Assembly (NCBI RefSeq): GCF_000499845.2
Contig: NC_023753.2
Location: 7,586,791 to 7,650,790, forward strand
Direction of reading: 5' to 3'
Length of the DNA: 64,000 nucleotides
DNA from: Phaseolus vulgaris
Taxonomy: Eukaryota > Streptophyta > Magnoliopsida > Fabales > Fabaceae
Shown here: one piece after another, positions 13,401 through 28,400 of the stretch
Layout: every line of letters starts with the position of its first letter
Numbering within the stretch: position 1 is the first letter of the stretch
Translations under genes and position numbers: made by a program
Notes under the pieces: generated by a model
What the model was told of the DNA's origin: nothing
Database searches by the model: none
Seen by the model: the letters and a program-made list of their open reading frames with translations, nothing else

Positions 13401-16400
13401 CAGAAAACACAATCTTCTTACTAGGAGGAGTCTTCATAAAACATTTCATGTCTGGTGAGCCAAAAGCTGCTTCATACGGAATTCCTATTGTTTCAAATAG
13501 CTCCTTCAAATTCTTTCTTTCCTCAGTTTGAGACCTTAAACTCAACGCTGACATTTGTTTTGAAAGGCAATCCGAGAGATTTTCTGCAGCTACAAGTTGT
13601 GAACTGATTGCGCTATGTAAGCTATGCAATGACTGGACATATCTGCAAAGGGGAGGAAACTAAAGTTCAGTTAAACAGAAGATTTTTACAAGGTTGAAGT
13701 TAAATGCCTACTCAGACAGACAGGAGAGGCACAAACTAATGTTCACTTTTGTATTGCATCACAGTGAAGCAAATCATTCAATGTTTTATAGTCATACTTC
13801 CCCTTGGAAGTGTGTCTACCTAATGGTCCATGTGGGATGACAGTGACTTTAGGAAATGATGCTTCTAAAATCTCCTAACTAAAAAAAACACTTGTTTAGT
13901 CACTTCCAAACTTGAGTTCTTCGTTGCCTAAAGTACTTTCATGGTATTGAGGAGAACAGTCAAAGGAAGGCACCATTATCTCACAAGATATATGCTTCTG
14001 ATATTTTGAACGAAGCAGGCATGGTTGAATTGAATGTCAACTTGTTGGTAGTCTTATGGATCCAAATCAAAAGTTAGTGGCTGGACAAGGTGAATCTTTC
14101 TAAGATCCAAAAAGATATAGGAGACTGGATGAGAAACTCATTTACCTCACTATACTACGTTTGACATCTCTTTTGTAGTTGGAGTTTTTAGTAAATTCAT
14201 GCAGCTTCTCACATTGATCAATGGAATGTTGTGATTCACATTGATAAAGGAACCTCGATGTGGATTGTTAATACCCAAGTTTCAGGATATTGGGATGAGT
14301 GTATTAATCAAGAAGAAAAAGATAAAGAAAGTCATAGGAAGATTACATAAAGCCTGACAAGAGACAAGAACCGTCTGGCTCATAAAAATAATTCTGTTTT
14401 CTTATTTTAGTATTTCTAGGACTCAGGTTTTAGAATTTGTTTACTTTCTTTTAATTGTATTTTTAAATTATAATTGAAGATTGGGATTGATAATTGGGCC
14501 TCAACTCAATTGAGCACATTCAATCAAGGCCCAAGTTTATGTGGATTCTCGGCCAAGATAAGCAAGGGTTGCACACAAGCTAGCATGAGAAGCATGTCTT
14601 CAATTCTCAACTATTAGAAACTGGCAAGCGAGACAAAGTGGCAAGGAAAGCATTTGCACCAAGAGTGTCGAAAGCATGACTCCAAGGTGTGCCCAAGATA
14701 GGAATATTCCAGAATTATTTTTCAACTTCTGAGACTTGAAATGGCACCAAGATTGGGCACGCCACATAACTATCTAAGACACCATCGTATCCATATTTGA
14801 CACTTTTGAATGAATGGAAATTTCTTTGAGAAATTTGAGAGCTTAGTTTCTCTTGGGAGTGTGATACTCTCTTTGGAGTCTTATCCAGAAGTGTTGATTC
14901 TTCCTCACACTTATCCACATCATCTCAAGTGGTGTGTTCTACATTTCTCTTCTACATCTTTTCTATTTTCTTTGGCTATAGTTTCAAAACTCTACTTGTT
15001 CTTATGCTCTTGTAAATTCACCAATGTTTATTCATGTGTTCTTGAATCTATGATTCATAGCTTAAACATGATCTAATTCATGTTCAAAAGCAAAGAAGAT
15101 ATTCAATTACATGGTTATGAAATTGCAAGGATATTGAAATTAATTGAATGATTCTAATGCCTCACGGTTCTTATCATATTCTAATGTTGTTTGGACAGAA
15201 TGTCCTATGGACATCTTGTGTCAAAGACAGAAAATACTATCTCTTGAAAACATACAAAAAACAAATGTTATGATCTATTAAAACAGTGAAAAAGAAAAAC
15301 AGGATAAAACCATTGTGTATGTTGAACACATAGGATTATGTTTATATAGAGATTAATCATACAAAAGGTATGGGCTAAGCCAATTACATTGATAACATTG
15401 ATATAAGCACATAAGGTTTGATGAAGAATACCATGAGAACCCATAAAACTCTTAAAAGAATGAGAAACATACTCACGCACATTATCATTATGCAACATTT
15501 GAACAAAAAATCCAAATTGATTTCAAATTTCATTGTAAAAGGTTTGAAGTATAAAAAACAACTCAGAACAATTTTTCATTAAAAACACTCAAGTACATCT
15601 TGAATAATCATCAATAAAAATAAAAGAAACATAATACTAAATCTTAAATTGGACTTAACACAACTTGGTCTAAATGTCAGAGTGAACTAAGGCAAAACGG
15701 GATGAAGCACGTTATGAGACACTACTAGGAAAAGAACTATGAATGTGTTTCTTGATAAATTGGATAAACATGGAACATGCAGAAGGGTTGAACAAGTGAA
15801 AGTAAATTTTGGGCATAACAACGTACGAGACAAAGCCAGATCCAGAACGAGGAACAAGAGGCGATCCCATTGATGTTAAGCGCCATTATAACAGACACCT
15901 AACGCACCACCACATGCGGTAAAAAGAAGTGCAATGACCAACAAATGGGAGGTGCGTGAGTGCATGCAAACTCTGATCGCCGCGATCCTGGCAGCATGGT
16001 TGCGCCCCCTGCTGTCACACTCACCATTGTCCTCTCTATTCTTGTGTTGTCGCGGGAGGAGAGCTCCTCTTTTGTATTCTAATTTTAATTTTTTATTTCA
16101 GCTGCGAAACTGTTCCTCTCTTTTGTTTTAGTTTTTTATTGTGTTGGCTGATAATTATAATAGCAAGTGGAAGGATGGATCCTGTGTGGAAGCATTGTGT
16201 TTCTATTGATGGGAAAGTAAGGAATTGAGAATGTAAATACTGTGAGAAAGTATTAATAAAAGGGATTTATATATTGTGTTATGTATTAAATATATAACTT
16301 TTTATATAGTAGTAACTCTTCCTAGTCAAGTTACAAGTTTTTAATTCCCTTTCCGATCCTCGAGTTTTCAATGGCAATGTTGCCAATCCAAACTACGACT

Positions 16401-19400
16401 GTGGTGCAGCAGTGAAGGCGCCAGAGCAACTGTGGCAGCGGAAAAAAAAAATACCAGTGAACAGTGGGTTTACCAGGAAGGTAGGGATTTTACCCTTGTT
16501 CTAGATACTATATTAAAATAAAGGAAAAGAAAAAATAGGATAAATCACTTTTTTTATGTTGAACACATAGGGTTATGCTTATATAAAGATTAATCATACA
16601 AAAAGTATGGGCTAAGCCCATTACATTGGCAGTTATAACTTATATCTAACATCATCCAATCTAGCGCAAAGTTTAATATAGGATCATGGCATCAAACATC
16701 ACTTTACACTACCTGTAATCCAATGTTCCATGAAAGAAACAGATATACAGAGATTGAATGTGGTGTTTAAGAAAAATTAAAGGCCAAAGAATTAGTGTTG
16801 AAGCTATCAGCTCCAATACCCAGCCCCCAAAATATTTGAACTAAGTCTTTGAGAGGATCTCATTAAATTTGTGTTCCAAACTTGATGTTCCTTACATATG
16901 GATTAATGAAAGTATAGAACGAAGAAGCCAGCAAGACAAATCAATTAAACAGTAAAAGAAATCCTCAACTCATCAGACCACTCCATACTCAGAATAACCC
17001 ACCACTGCCAATACCGAAAATCCCCTCCCCAAAAAAAAAACTCTCACTCCATTACCCACACAAATATAATAATTCCCTCTCTCTAGCACTGATTCCAGCA
17101 TCTCCTTCCTCTAATTCATGTGTGCAACCTGTTCCTTCTCATATGCCCTCTCTATCTATTCCCTTTCTACTTGCCTCCTGTTCTTTTCCTCCAGTCATTT
17201 ACCTAAAGGCCATGTAGGCTTCCAGCCCATTGTTAGTTTACGAGTCACCCTCCTTACTCCTTGTTCCACTTTTCCTTTCGTCTATATACTTGCAAATTAT
17301 GTCTATTAACAAGCCTATCAGTTGTGCTATCAAGAGTAGTATCTCTGACAATTAGTAAATAGTCAGTACTACAGATTACTTAATGGCAACAAGACAAATG
17401 ATATGACCACATCTATACACTGAAATTGCATGAACATGTTAAGAATTAAAGTGTAAAATTTACTACAAGTTATTATACCTTGAAGGTCCATATCTATTTT
17501 GGGAAGGTCCATGACCTATGCAACGGCCACCATTTTGACTGAATTTATTCAGTTCAAGGGCATTGAAATGCCTCTCCAATTCAATTAACTGATTGGTCAA
17601 ATCCTGGAATAAAGATTGAGATGAAGTTGTTAAAACATAGGCCACAGAATATTGGCAAATTATAACCCATAATACCTGATTCAGACTCAATATATGCTGT
17701 CGTTTTAGCTCAAGTTCTGAATTCAGCTTTTGCCTATTCCACAGATCCCAATATCGGCTATCAGAAGCTTGCTTATATATGCCTTCCATATATATTTTTC
17801 TTGCCATAACTGTAATCCAAACAGATAACCACTTAGGTTGAATAGAGAAAATGTCCAATGCCATTTTGACCACAAAAAGAAAGCATACTGACTCGTGACA
17901 GAATATAACTTTTCTAACAAAAATATATTGTTTTACTTTGTTCAAAAGATAAAGCAAGAGGCTGAGTTTGAGCCCCAGTAAAATATATGTTTTAAAACAT
18001 GTTGACAAAACTTTATTGTATTAATTTACATTTAAGTGCAGATCAGACAAGACTGAACCCTCAAGTCTTTTGACAAGGCACAAGGCTTAGATTATTCAAC
18101 CTCCATCGAAGACTGGACAGAAAACTTTTAAGGACCCAAGGGTGAAAGCAATGATTTCCAGAAGCCTGTTAAAAACTACAGTTTTTTCATGGACCAAAAG
18201 TATAATTTAGGATAGATGGAATTTAATTGGAAAGAAGGATATTGTATTTGATATTTTTAGCAGCTACACCAGTCAAAAAAATTCTGGATAAGTTATTCAC
18301 CATTTTGCAATACTTTTTTATTAAATATACATACACTAATATTACTCGATTGATGTCACCACACAATTAGAATTGTTAACAATTCCATGAAACAAATTTC
18401 ATGGAGAAAGATAAAGATTACCTCGTATTGTCTTGTTAAGAAGATAATGAACTTCCTCATGATGTTCATCCACTTGGCACTGAAAAGTTAAGGGGCCAAA
18501 ATTTGAATATTAGAACGGATACACAAACACACCCATGTGTAGTAATGACATTAAAATAAAATCTGAATTATAATACAAAAATAAAAGGCATAAACACTAA
18601 TCAGTTGGCAACTATAATCAAATAATAAACCATGTGAAAAGTCTAGTACACTCTAGATAAAAAAAAAAACACACTATGCAAGTAAAAGTAGAATGGCATG
18701 AGAGAAGATGAAACACCTATTCAGGCCTAAAGCTAATGAATCATAGGCCAAAAAGTAGGATAAAAATAGTAAGAAAATAAAATGAAATACTGGGAACATT
18801 TGAGGGGCTTAAGTATATCTAGAATACATTGAGACATCACAGCCGCATAGCATAGGCAAATATAAATTCAGCCTGCTTTACAGCTGGAAACGGTAGTCTT
18901 TGCAAATATAACAAACCAACAATTCCAGATAAGAAAAAGAAATATGGAAAAAATTATAATGAATAACTAAATCAAAATTCCAAAAAAAGAAAAAAAGAAC
19001 AAAAGGGAATCAGAGTTAGAAATGATAGGTATCCATTAGTAGTTTTTTAAGACTATTGGAAAAAAAGTTATTTTCATGCATTGACTAGAGATATGGCTTG
19101 AAAAGAGCATGAGTGGAGGACAACCCTTACTTCACAAACCAGTTTTGTGTGAATAAGTAAGTTGAAACTCTAAATAAAAAGGAATAGAAGAAATAATGCA
19201 TATTATTGTTGCCCATAAATACAGAGGGAGGTTGGGTAGAGAAAAAATATCTTCTCATTTGAGAAAGGACTAGACGTTTTCAGAGTGCCTGTTTTTGTCT
19301 TTCGAATAACTACCAAAATCCTTCATTTAGTATCTTCTAACCCCAGCCTAAACCTGCTACCACATGGCACATCAACTAGGATTTAGGGTTCATCAATAAA

Positions 19401-22400
19401 AATTCATTCTTCTTTGAGAAAGGACTAGACGATTTCAGAGTGCCTGTTTTGGTCTTTTGAATATCTACCAAAATTATTCGTTTAGTATCTTCTGACCCCA
19501 GCCTAAACCTGCTACCACATCGGCACATCAATTAGGATTTAGGGTTCATCAATAAAAATTCATTCCTTTCATTACATGCTAAACTAGTTCTATCACCAAA
19601 TGACAGGTGCATGTTAAATTTACCAAAGCATATATCACAACTTTTATGGGCATGCATTTTGTGAACACTAATACTTTTCATTAAAACCTTCTAATAAATC
19701 TTTTTTTTATATAGAAATTGGAATTCAATAAGAAAGAAATTAAGAATTATGAAGACAGGGGGACGAGGTTTCCTCCACCAGAAACAACCATAGAAGAAAT
19801 TACAAAATAAATTCAAACAATAGCAATGGACATGGGCAGTCCATTCCCTCTACAAACCAAAAAGGGAAACTCCTGAAAAATACCATGAGCTGAGCATCAA
19901 AGAGACACAAGAATGTTATTCCATTCCTCCACATTTATGAAGACACCTTAAGATATTCAGGACCATCCATAAACCCTAAACCCTAAACCATAAATCCTAA
20001 ACCCTAAAAGACCAGTGAATAGAAAACAGTAAACAGTTTCATAAACCCTTGACCTATTCCCTTCTTTCAAGACTATTAGAAAATGGGTTTAGTCTAAGCA
20101 AAACCTGTTTGTAAAGTAGGGATTACCCCCAATTATAGTATTTTGGCTATCTTTCTAGTCTATATGGGGCTTGAGCTTTTTCCAATACACCCCCTCACGT
20201 CCAACATTATTGGACCAGGTACATGGATACTATGGTGAGTGACCTATAACGGATATAAAATAGGATTTGATACAATAGTAAAAAGCGGGTCTAACCTAAC
20301 TCAAACCTACGAAACCGGCTTGTAAAATGAGAATTGTCCCCATAATGTATCTTGGCACTACCTCTAGCTGATGATGTGGGATTTGCGTTTTTCCCGATCA
20401 AGACCTTTAAACCTTACTTTTTAAGGTCTCTAGCTAAAGGATTCAGACAAACTCCTTCCTCCATAAGATTTAGCTATATGGTAACTAGAATACCCAGTTA
20501 AAATTAAGTTGATCATGCATATAACACAAATATTGGGGTAAATGTCACTTTTAGGTTTTGATACTGCAGGAAACCATTTCTATGAATCCTATTTGGTAAT
20601 GCAGTCCATACAAGAATTCACTTTAGAAGGAGTTCTGGATATCCTAATGAAATCTATCAAGGGAAACTTCTGAATATTGGGAGAATGAGTTCAGAAATGA
20701 AGTACACTAATAAACTATTAGAAAGGTCAAGAATCCAAATTCCCCTATACAGAATAGAATAAAGAACGTTGTTGGGAAACTGCCTGAAATGCGGTAAACC
20801 TTGATCTATTGTTGACCTCACTTGCATTTGCCATGCTCTAGGTTGGTAGTGCTAGACATGAGCGAGAATGTTGATAAGTCACCTGAATTTCAGCCACTAG
20901 TCTGCCTTAGTTGCAGAATCTCTTAATTGCAACCTCGAAGTGGTGGTTTTGTCACACCAACTAGAGATGTCACTTAATAGTTCCTAAAACTTGGACAGTT
21001 TTGATTTTTGTAGCCGTTTGCTGGCATTGAAATAGACCCTAAAATCAATCTCTAAGAATAGTCATTTTCTAGGAGAAAAGAAATTGCTTGACTTTGTTAC
21101 TGATAGATATTATTAGATATTATGAGATATTATAGATATTGTTAGATATTTCTATTTATGTAATGGGCTTAACCCATATGTTTCTTTTTCTATATAAACA
21201 TAATCCTATGTGTTCAATATAGACAAGGTATTTATCCTATTCTTTCTTTTCTTTTAATAGTTACTTCTATCATTAAGATCCTATAGTTAAAGTTTTGAAA
21301 GAGCAAATTATTGAATACATGCCTACAAGGAATAGAATGATCAAAGTTAAACATTAAACACCAACAAAAGGCTTATCCCACTAGGTAAAATCAGCTACAA
21401 GAGTTGCATGTCATCATGGAACTCTGGTGATGACATGTTAAACACCTAAAATTTTAATAGAAACTAAACAAGAATAATGTATCACTGGAAACATCACCGT
21501 TAATGATTTGCATTTTCTAGACAGAGCATCAATGCCTTGCTCCAATTCTTCAATTGAACTTTGTAGTGACCTCGTGCAAGCATCTTTGAACCCACCAGCT
21601 CCTTCTATTGATCTCAAAAGTAGATCTAATTCTTTAGTCATCTCATTAATCTGGCAGAAAGAAAGGCAAAAAAGGGCAGGACAATCAGGACTCCTTGCAG
21701 AATTTAATAGCAGAGAAGAAAAATACATTACAGGACAATCAGGACTTTTTCCTTACAGCATAAATGACAAGATAAAACAAGAAAATAATATATCCTCATG
21801 ATTAATGCCTTCTTAGAGGCATAAGATCTACCATTTATATGTTGAAACTATGAAAGATTTCCAGAAATAATACATTGCCAAACTGCTTGGATAAATCAGA
21901 ACTGGATATCCCAAGCTTAGATGAAGTTCCATGCTGCTCATTTGAAGGAAGGAACTTTGTAGCAGAAGACTTCATAGCTGCAGTATTACCATCAGTTGAC
22001 AAATGTGAACTGCTATTCAACGTTGGTAGCGTATTTCCAGCTACTAAAGGAGATAGTTGTCCCCCATTCTGAACTAGCCTACTTGTGGAATTGATGGCTG
22101 GAGATTTATTCATATCCTGTACAACAAAGGGTTTTCCACCTATAATCCCAGACACATTTGTGGCACCCATGGTATACTTTTTATCTTGAAAACCAACACC
22201 ATCAGCATGGCTAGAAGCTGAGAATGAAGACACATCAGACTTTTTCGGGAATGGAAATGTTTCCCCAGGCAATAGATTAGAAGCCCTCTGCGAGTTCCGT
22301 GAGCTATTTGCTGTCCACAGCTCCCTCGTCTTCTCAGTAGTTGCTTGTAAACCAGGAGAAGCAGAATGACTGTTCACGGTTAAAGAACCAATGCTAGTTC

Positions 22401-25400
22401 CAAGTGCTGTAGTCTTTTGACCTAAGATTTTTTGTGATTCACCTGAACGATATGGATTTTGATTACCTGTATCTTGGTTCGCATCTACACCAGAAACAAC
22501 TTGATGTGCATTAGACAATAGACTCTTCGAGTTTTCCACTGATTTCACTTCTGAGTACTTAGTATCAGTACATGTTATTTGTTGAACAATACCAGAGGGC
22601 TTGGCCATCAAATTCCCACTAACCTCAAAAGTCTGCACAAAATATGTTTTATTTATTTGAAATGACATTTAACTGAAAACACTATTAATAAGTATTCAAA
22701 AGAATAACTCTTCCACTTTAAATTCTAAAATTAAGAACCAAAAGACACCTTATCTTCCTGTTTCTGCAATCCCTGAGAAAAAGTGCAACCTTTATCTTCA
22801 GGATGGTTTTCTACAGAAGTATCTTCATAATTGTGCAGAACAGAATCAATCTCCGGTGAAGCTTTATTTCCTGCAAGACTAGAGATAAAACCTATTCAAC
22901 CTTTGAAGATAGAAAATTTTGAAGCACATGGAAAAGATTAAACGTAAGACAATGTATTTCCACATCCAGAGAATTTTGTTGTGTAAAAAAGAATAATGCC
23001 ACCTGACGGTAGGATGGGAACTAGCAATATAAAGCTGGTTATGAATTACAACAAAAATGTAACTACCTGAACGAACTCCTAACTACCTGAACAAACAGAA
23101 AGTTAGTCACAGGATACAACTGTCAATAACCACCTAACAGAAATATACTGAATACTGGCTAGAGGAATACAACTATACCCCAAGTGAATGGAAATAAAAG
23201 AGAATTTTACAAAATTTACCTGGCAACATGGAACATGACAAGTTTTCCTTCTAATGTAAGGCATATAAGAACACAATATGGTGAAAGCTCTGTCCTTTCT
23301 TCCACACCAAGTTGAACTCCAACTTTATCATAGATTGAAACATTATCAATGCATAGCCCCACTAGCAAATTATCATCACCATTTTCTGGAAAAAATGAAT
23401 TTACAAACTTACGTAAGTGCAAATGAAACTTAATTCAAATGATAGATAAAGAAAGAGTCAATAAGCATCAGCTGTTACATATACGCATGCATTATTTTAT
23501 TATATTGATGTTTCAGGATGCATATGCCAGCTACATCCCTAAGATGCAAGAAGTGTAAATCTTAGCTGAATTTCAAATGAATGTCAAGACCTAATAGAAT
23601 ATTTGAAAGAGTCAGTCCATTCCAAATAGTAAGCATTTGTACAAAATCAAATGGTAAAGATTTGCTCATCCCAAACTGATGAAATGTCGTTAGTATTTCG
23701 AGTTAAATTAAAATATCAAGATACAATCAACAGAATGCAAATCAATAAAAGGAAAAATATATATATTTGTTACGCAAAATGTATTAATGGTTATTAGGGA
23801 ACACTCCTCAAATTATTTTGAAGTAGAACATATTTTGAAAAAACAAATTTGCAAAAACTCACTTAATATATTGGAAATCGGGAATATTGACTCCATATTT
23901 ATATTGGATATTTGGTGAAAATATATCAAAGATTCGAAGTTTTCCTATCCAAACTACTGTTGGAACCAAAGATTAGCTTAGGGTTGAGCCACATAACCTG
24001 AGATCCAAAATATTAAGGTTGTTTCTTCATGTACCACCATACTTTCTTGTAGCTCCCTAATATTTTGAAAATGACCATACTGCCCCTGTTTTCTTAGTGT
24101 TATTTTCCAAATTGGGTTTTCCAAAAATGATGAATGGACCTTCGAGATTGTAACCTCCAAAATGTAAAGTTATGTTCTGGATCAGACAATCCATAGTAAT
24201 AAGGTTGATAACTCTGGACTGAACTATATGGAAAACATGCACCCCTCCCATAAGTTCCAAAACAATTGATCTGGAAAACAATTTTATTTTCAGATTAGGT
24301 AATCCAGAACAATCCATTACTTCATATATAGCATCAGATTTGTCAAAAAACTTTCACTTGAGGCAATACGTAATAATCTCCTTGTCAGTTGCGTGGAACC
24401 TAAAACCAGGGACAAGAGAGATAGTTGGTGCAGTCTGGTGAGTCTATCATGCTCCTAGCTTTAACCCATTTGTCACAATGGCCTTGAATTTTACCTTGCT
24501 AGTCCATCTTACCTTCTAGTTCACAAATCTTTTCCCAAATGTTAACCCCGTGATGTTGTTGAATGCCACAGCCCCAAGTACTTCACCATTATTCCCTTCC
24601 TCATAATTCTCTGCCCATATACACATTAAAAGAAATCTGGAAGTAGCAACTTAATCTCTACTTACACATTTGAAGAGTCCAAAGAAATACCATTGACAAA
24701 TGCATTTATCTGTCTAACGAACCACCAGTGCACCTTGTGTCTTTAAAACTTCTAAGTGTAAACATCTAAACCCCTTTTGTACAACAATTGCATCAAAATT
24801 CAAAGCAATGTTCAATGAAAAACTCTTTGGCTATACACTTGATTTAGATAAGACAATCTCGAGCAAAGCAAATGATTTTTAAAGTAGATCCCCGCAAAAG
24901 ATTTGTTTTGGGATTTGAAAGTTGTGATAGGAACTTGGGTATTGTGGAGTGCTTAAGTTTCACATCAAGTTGTATGGCACACTTAGTAGAGTGTTTAATT
25001 CTTTGATTCTTCCCCCCTTGAGATGTGAGTTGATTTTAGCATTGCACATGTTTTTAGGATCTTTACTAGGATTAAGATTTTTATTAACAATAATAGGTGA
25101 AACTCAATGGTTAAGTGTGAAGGTTCTCTTCAAAAAAGCAAACAGAAAAACACAAGTAATATGATGATGATGATGAGTGAGGAATTAAAGACAAGATAAC
25201 ATAAGGGCGAAATTTAAAGAAACATAACCAAATAATGGAATGACATATGTGAAAATGGAAGGAAGAATAAAGGAAAGATTAAGATGAGAGGAAACTTATG
25301 GATATTGAGAAAGTGGGAGTGAATCACACCACTTAGAGGAGGGAGCTCCAAGATGAGTGAGGGGTAGTCGCCACTTGAAGCAATCATTGCTCAAGATAAG

Positions 25401-28400
25401 ACTCAAAGAGAAATTGGAAACCACACAAGGAATCATTATGACAGAGTTTCTTTACTTCAATTTCAATGTCATTTACAAGAGGGGAGGCACCCTATTTATA
25501 GAAGTGGGTGCCTTGGAGAGGAAGAGATGAAGGGTAGGGGCGGCATTTACACAAAGCTTCTAAAATCTAGGTCTAGCTAGGGTGATGACGCACACATGGT
25601 GAGATGTTCTAGTAGGTAGGTCAAATTGTGGAGCACATGGGTGGCACATGAGGTGGATTCTTCTAGAAACTAGGTTTTCTAGAAGCCTTAAGTTATGTTA
25701 TTCTACTACTTGGGCCAATGTGAGCCCAATTAAATACAATTTAATGTTGTCTTAAAAATACTAGAAGGAAAAACAATTGATACTCTGGCCCATGTCCAAG
25801 TCTTCTTCTGTTGAGGTTTCTCTGAGAGTTGGTGGGGCCTTGTCTTTTATTCTGAGATGATTGACCTAGGTGTGAAGTGTCTTTTGTGTGCTTGGTCATC
25901 TTCTTGTTTAGTTAGGTTGCATCACCTTGCCATCTTGCTTTCAAGGGAGACACTAGGATGTTTATCAATTGGTACCAGATATGGTTGTCAATGTCTAAGA
26001 AAGGACTACCTATGGAAGAGCTAACCACAAAGGTTGACTGAAGGATGATAGAGTGTCAACCACCGAGACATCAACTTTCAAGAGCATTGTGATGATAAGA
26101 ACGCATTGCGATGATAAGAACTTAGGCATTATGGGGTACCCAAGTCCTACATCGAGGAATATGGAATGATCAATTGAGTATTTATGTATTTGGTTCTCCC
26201 CCTAAAACATCTAGATTTTAAGGGTGTGTTCCCCAAGTGATTGAGTGAATATCATTTTGATCAAATGATGTTTACTCCTTTTCCTAACAATATTTATAAA
26301 GAAACCCATAGATAAAAGGCTTTTATCACGGTAGTTGAATCGAGATACAAATTATGTATCAGAGAGCTTATATTTTGAATCATGAATCGAAAGATTCATA
26401 AACATTAAAAAATGTAACATATACTTAAATATATAAGTTATGTAAACATGCAAAGATACAATTAATAACAAAACAACCTCATATTTCATCCTGAGTGTTG
26501 TATCTACATGTATTTACCACACAATTTCAGCAACACAACCTCAAAATTTCCTTTTTTATTTACACATTTTAGGGTTTAGGGTTCGCACTTGTATAGTGCG
26601 ATACGGGAACATAAACTATTGTTTACACAATTCATATCCAGAGAGAGAGGAAACAAGAAACGTATAATTCGTAAGATTTGTATCATGAATCGCACGATAC
26701 TTACTACCACTGTTTCGTTGGAATTAAACATGGAATGCATTGTTATCATTTAATGACGTACTTTCCCAGTGATTGGCATTCTCAAATTTGTTTTGGCATT
26801 TCTTTTTAATGGAGTACCCTTTTCCTCCAAACTCCTTTCCTCTTTTTTCTTAGTGAGGTTTATTGCCAAAAATGTTACAAGTGAACAACAATGCCTTTCC
26901 TACTAATCGAAGTTAACATTGATCAAAACATGACACCATAATGTTATATAACAAATATTGTTTGCAATCTTGAAGTACCTTGAAGTTCAATTCTAGGAAC
27001 CCATTTATCCCGTTCAATATCAATAATTGCAACTTCACTCTTATCATCATCTGCTGACCAACCAAGTAATATAATGTGCTGATCTGTATTCTTCATGTTG
27101 GCATTGATTGCAAGTTGGCTGTTATTAAGAAAATAAAATAAAGAAAAGTTATCTGTTAGCTTGCATTTCAGGTCGGTCATACGAGAAATTTAACAAAATT
27201 CAAGGAATGTAAAGGATGATATCAATTATCAGTAACAATGTTGGCATTGATTGCAAGTTGGGTGTTGTTATTAAGAAAATAAAATAAAGAAAAGCTATCC
27301 ATTAGCTTGCATTTCAGGTTGGTTAGAAGAGAAATTTAACAAAATTCAAGGAATGTAAAGGATGATATCAATTATCAGTAACAAGTTGTAGAGATGCAGC
27401 AAACAAAAAAGACAACCAAAATATTCTTACCATGAGGAATGCTTAGAGCCTTAAAGAATAACTAGGTTACAATCTATGAAGACCCAAAGTTTTAGCTTGC
27501 AATGAAATATGAAGACAATACAGCTAATGACTGATTGGTACTGGGTTCAAAAACAGATTTAGATTTGGCTTTGAACTTTCAGCCTAAAGCAGGCGCAGTT
27601 CATGTATTACAGCAGAGATCTATCTATCTCAGGATACATGTATTAAAGTTTATGAGCAGACTTAAAAGTAAAATTATGACACCAAACAGATAGAAACCAG
27701 ATAATAGAAACAAGAAAAAGCAGAAGACTAGGTAAAAATGGATAAGGAGATCAGGAAATATCAGTAAAGAAATGCAGAAGATTTGCCATCGCTTTATGTA
27801 TACCAATAAAAGGTAAGGCCCACTTCTAATTGGTACAATATCATCAAATATGACACCAAACAGATAGAAACCAAATAATAGAAACAAGAAAAAGCAGAAG
27901 ACTAGGTAAAAATGGATAAGGAGAACAGGAAACATCAGTAAAGAAATGCAGAAGATTTACCATTGCTTTATGTATACCGATAAAAGGTAAGGCCCACTAC
28001 CAATTGGTACAATATCATCAATTAACCCTTGGTATATATCATAAAAGGATTGAACAACTAATTCAGAACATTCCTGCAAGAGAAAATACAAATTTAGAAT
28101 GTAATGTTACATGAAATCAAATAACTGAATTTTCTTAGGGTACCCCAGAATCCACTTATGAAACCCGGATACTCCAAAATTTGAAAAGTATTGACATCAT
28201 ACCTGTCTTAGATACCAATGCTTCAAAAGATACATATCCAAAGTTATCCAATTTTTTTATTTCCTTTTTAACCTTTTGAGACACTTCTCCAACATCGCAA
28301 CTACTTTTAAATTGCTTTTAGATAGGTATCAAAAAGCTTTCCTTGAAGCTGTTTGCGCAGTTATATTATTCCTCATACTATGAGAGGAATTGGAGTACAT

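Noticed and set aside
24057..24317. 86-codon minus-strand open frame in NUP214 intron 7
   Set aside because: It looks like repeat-derived sequence, but no protein family could be supported and no exon phase fits NUP214.
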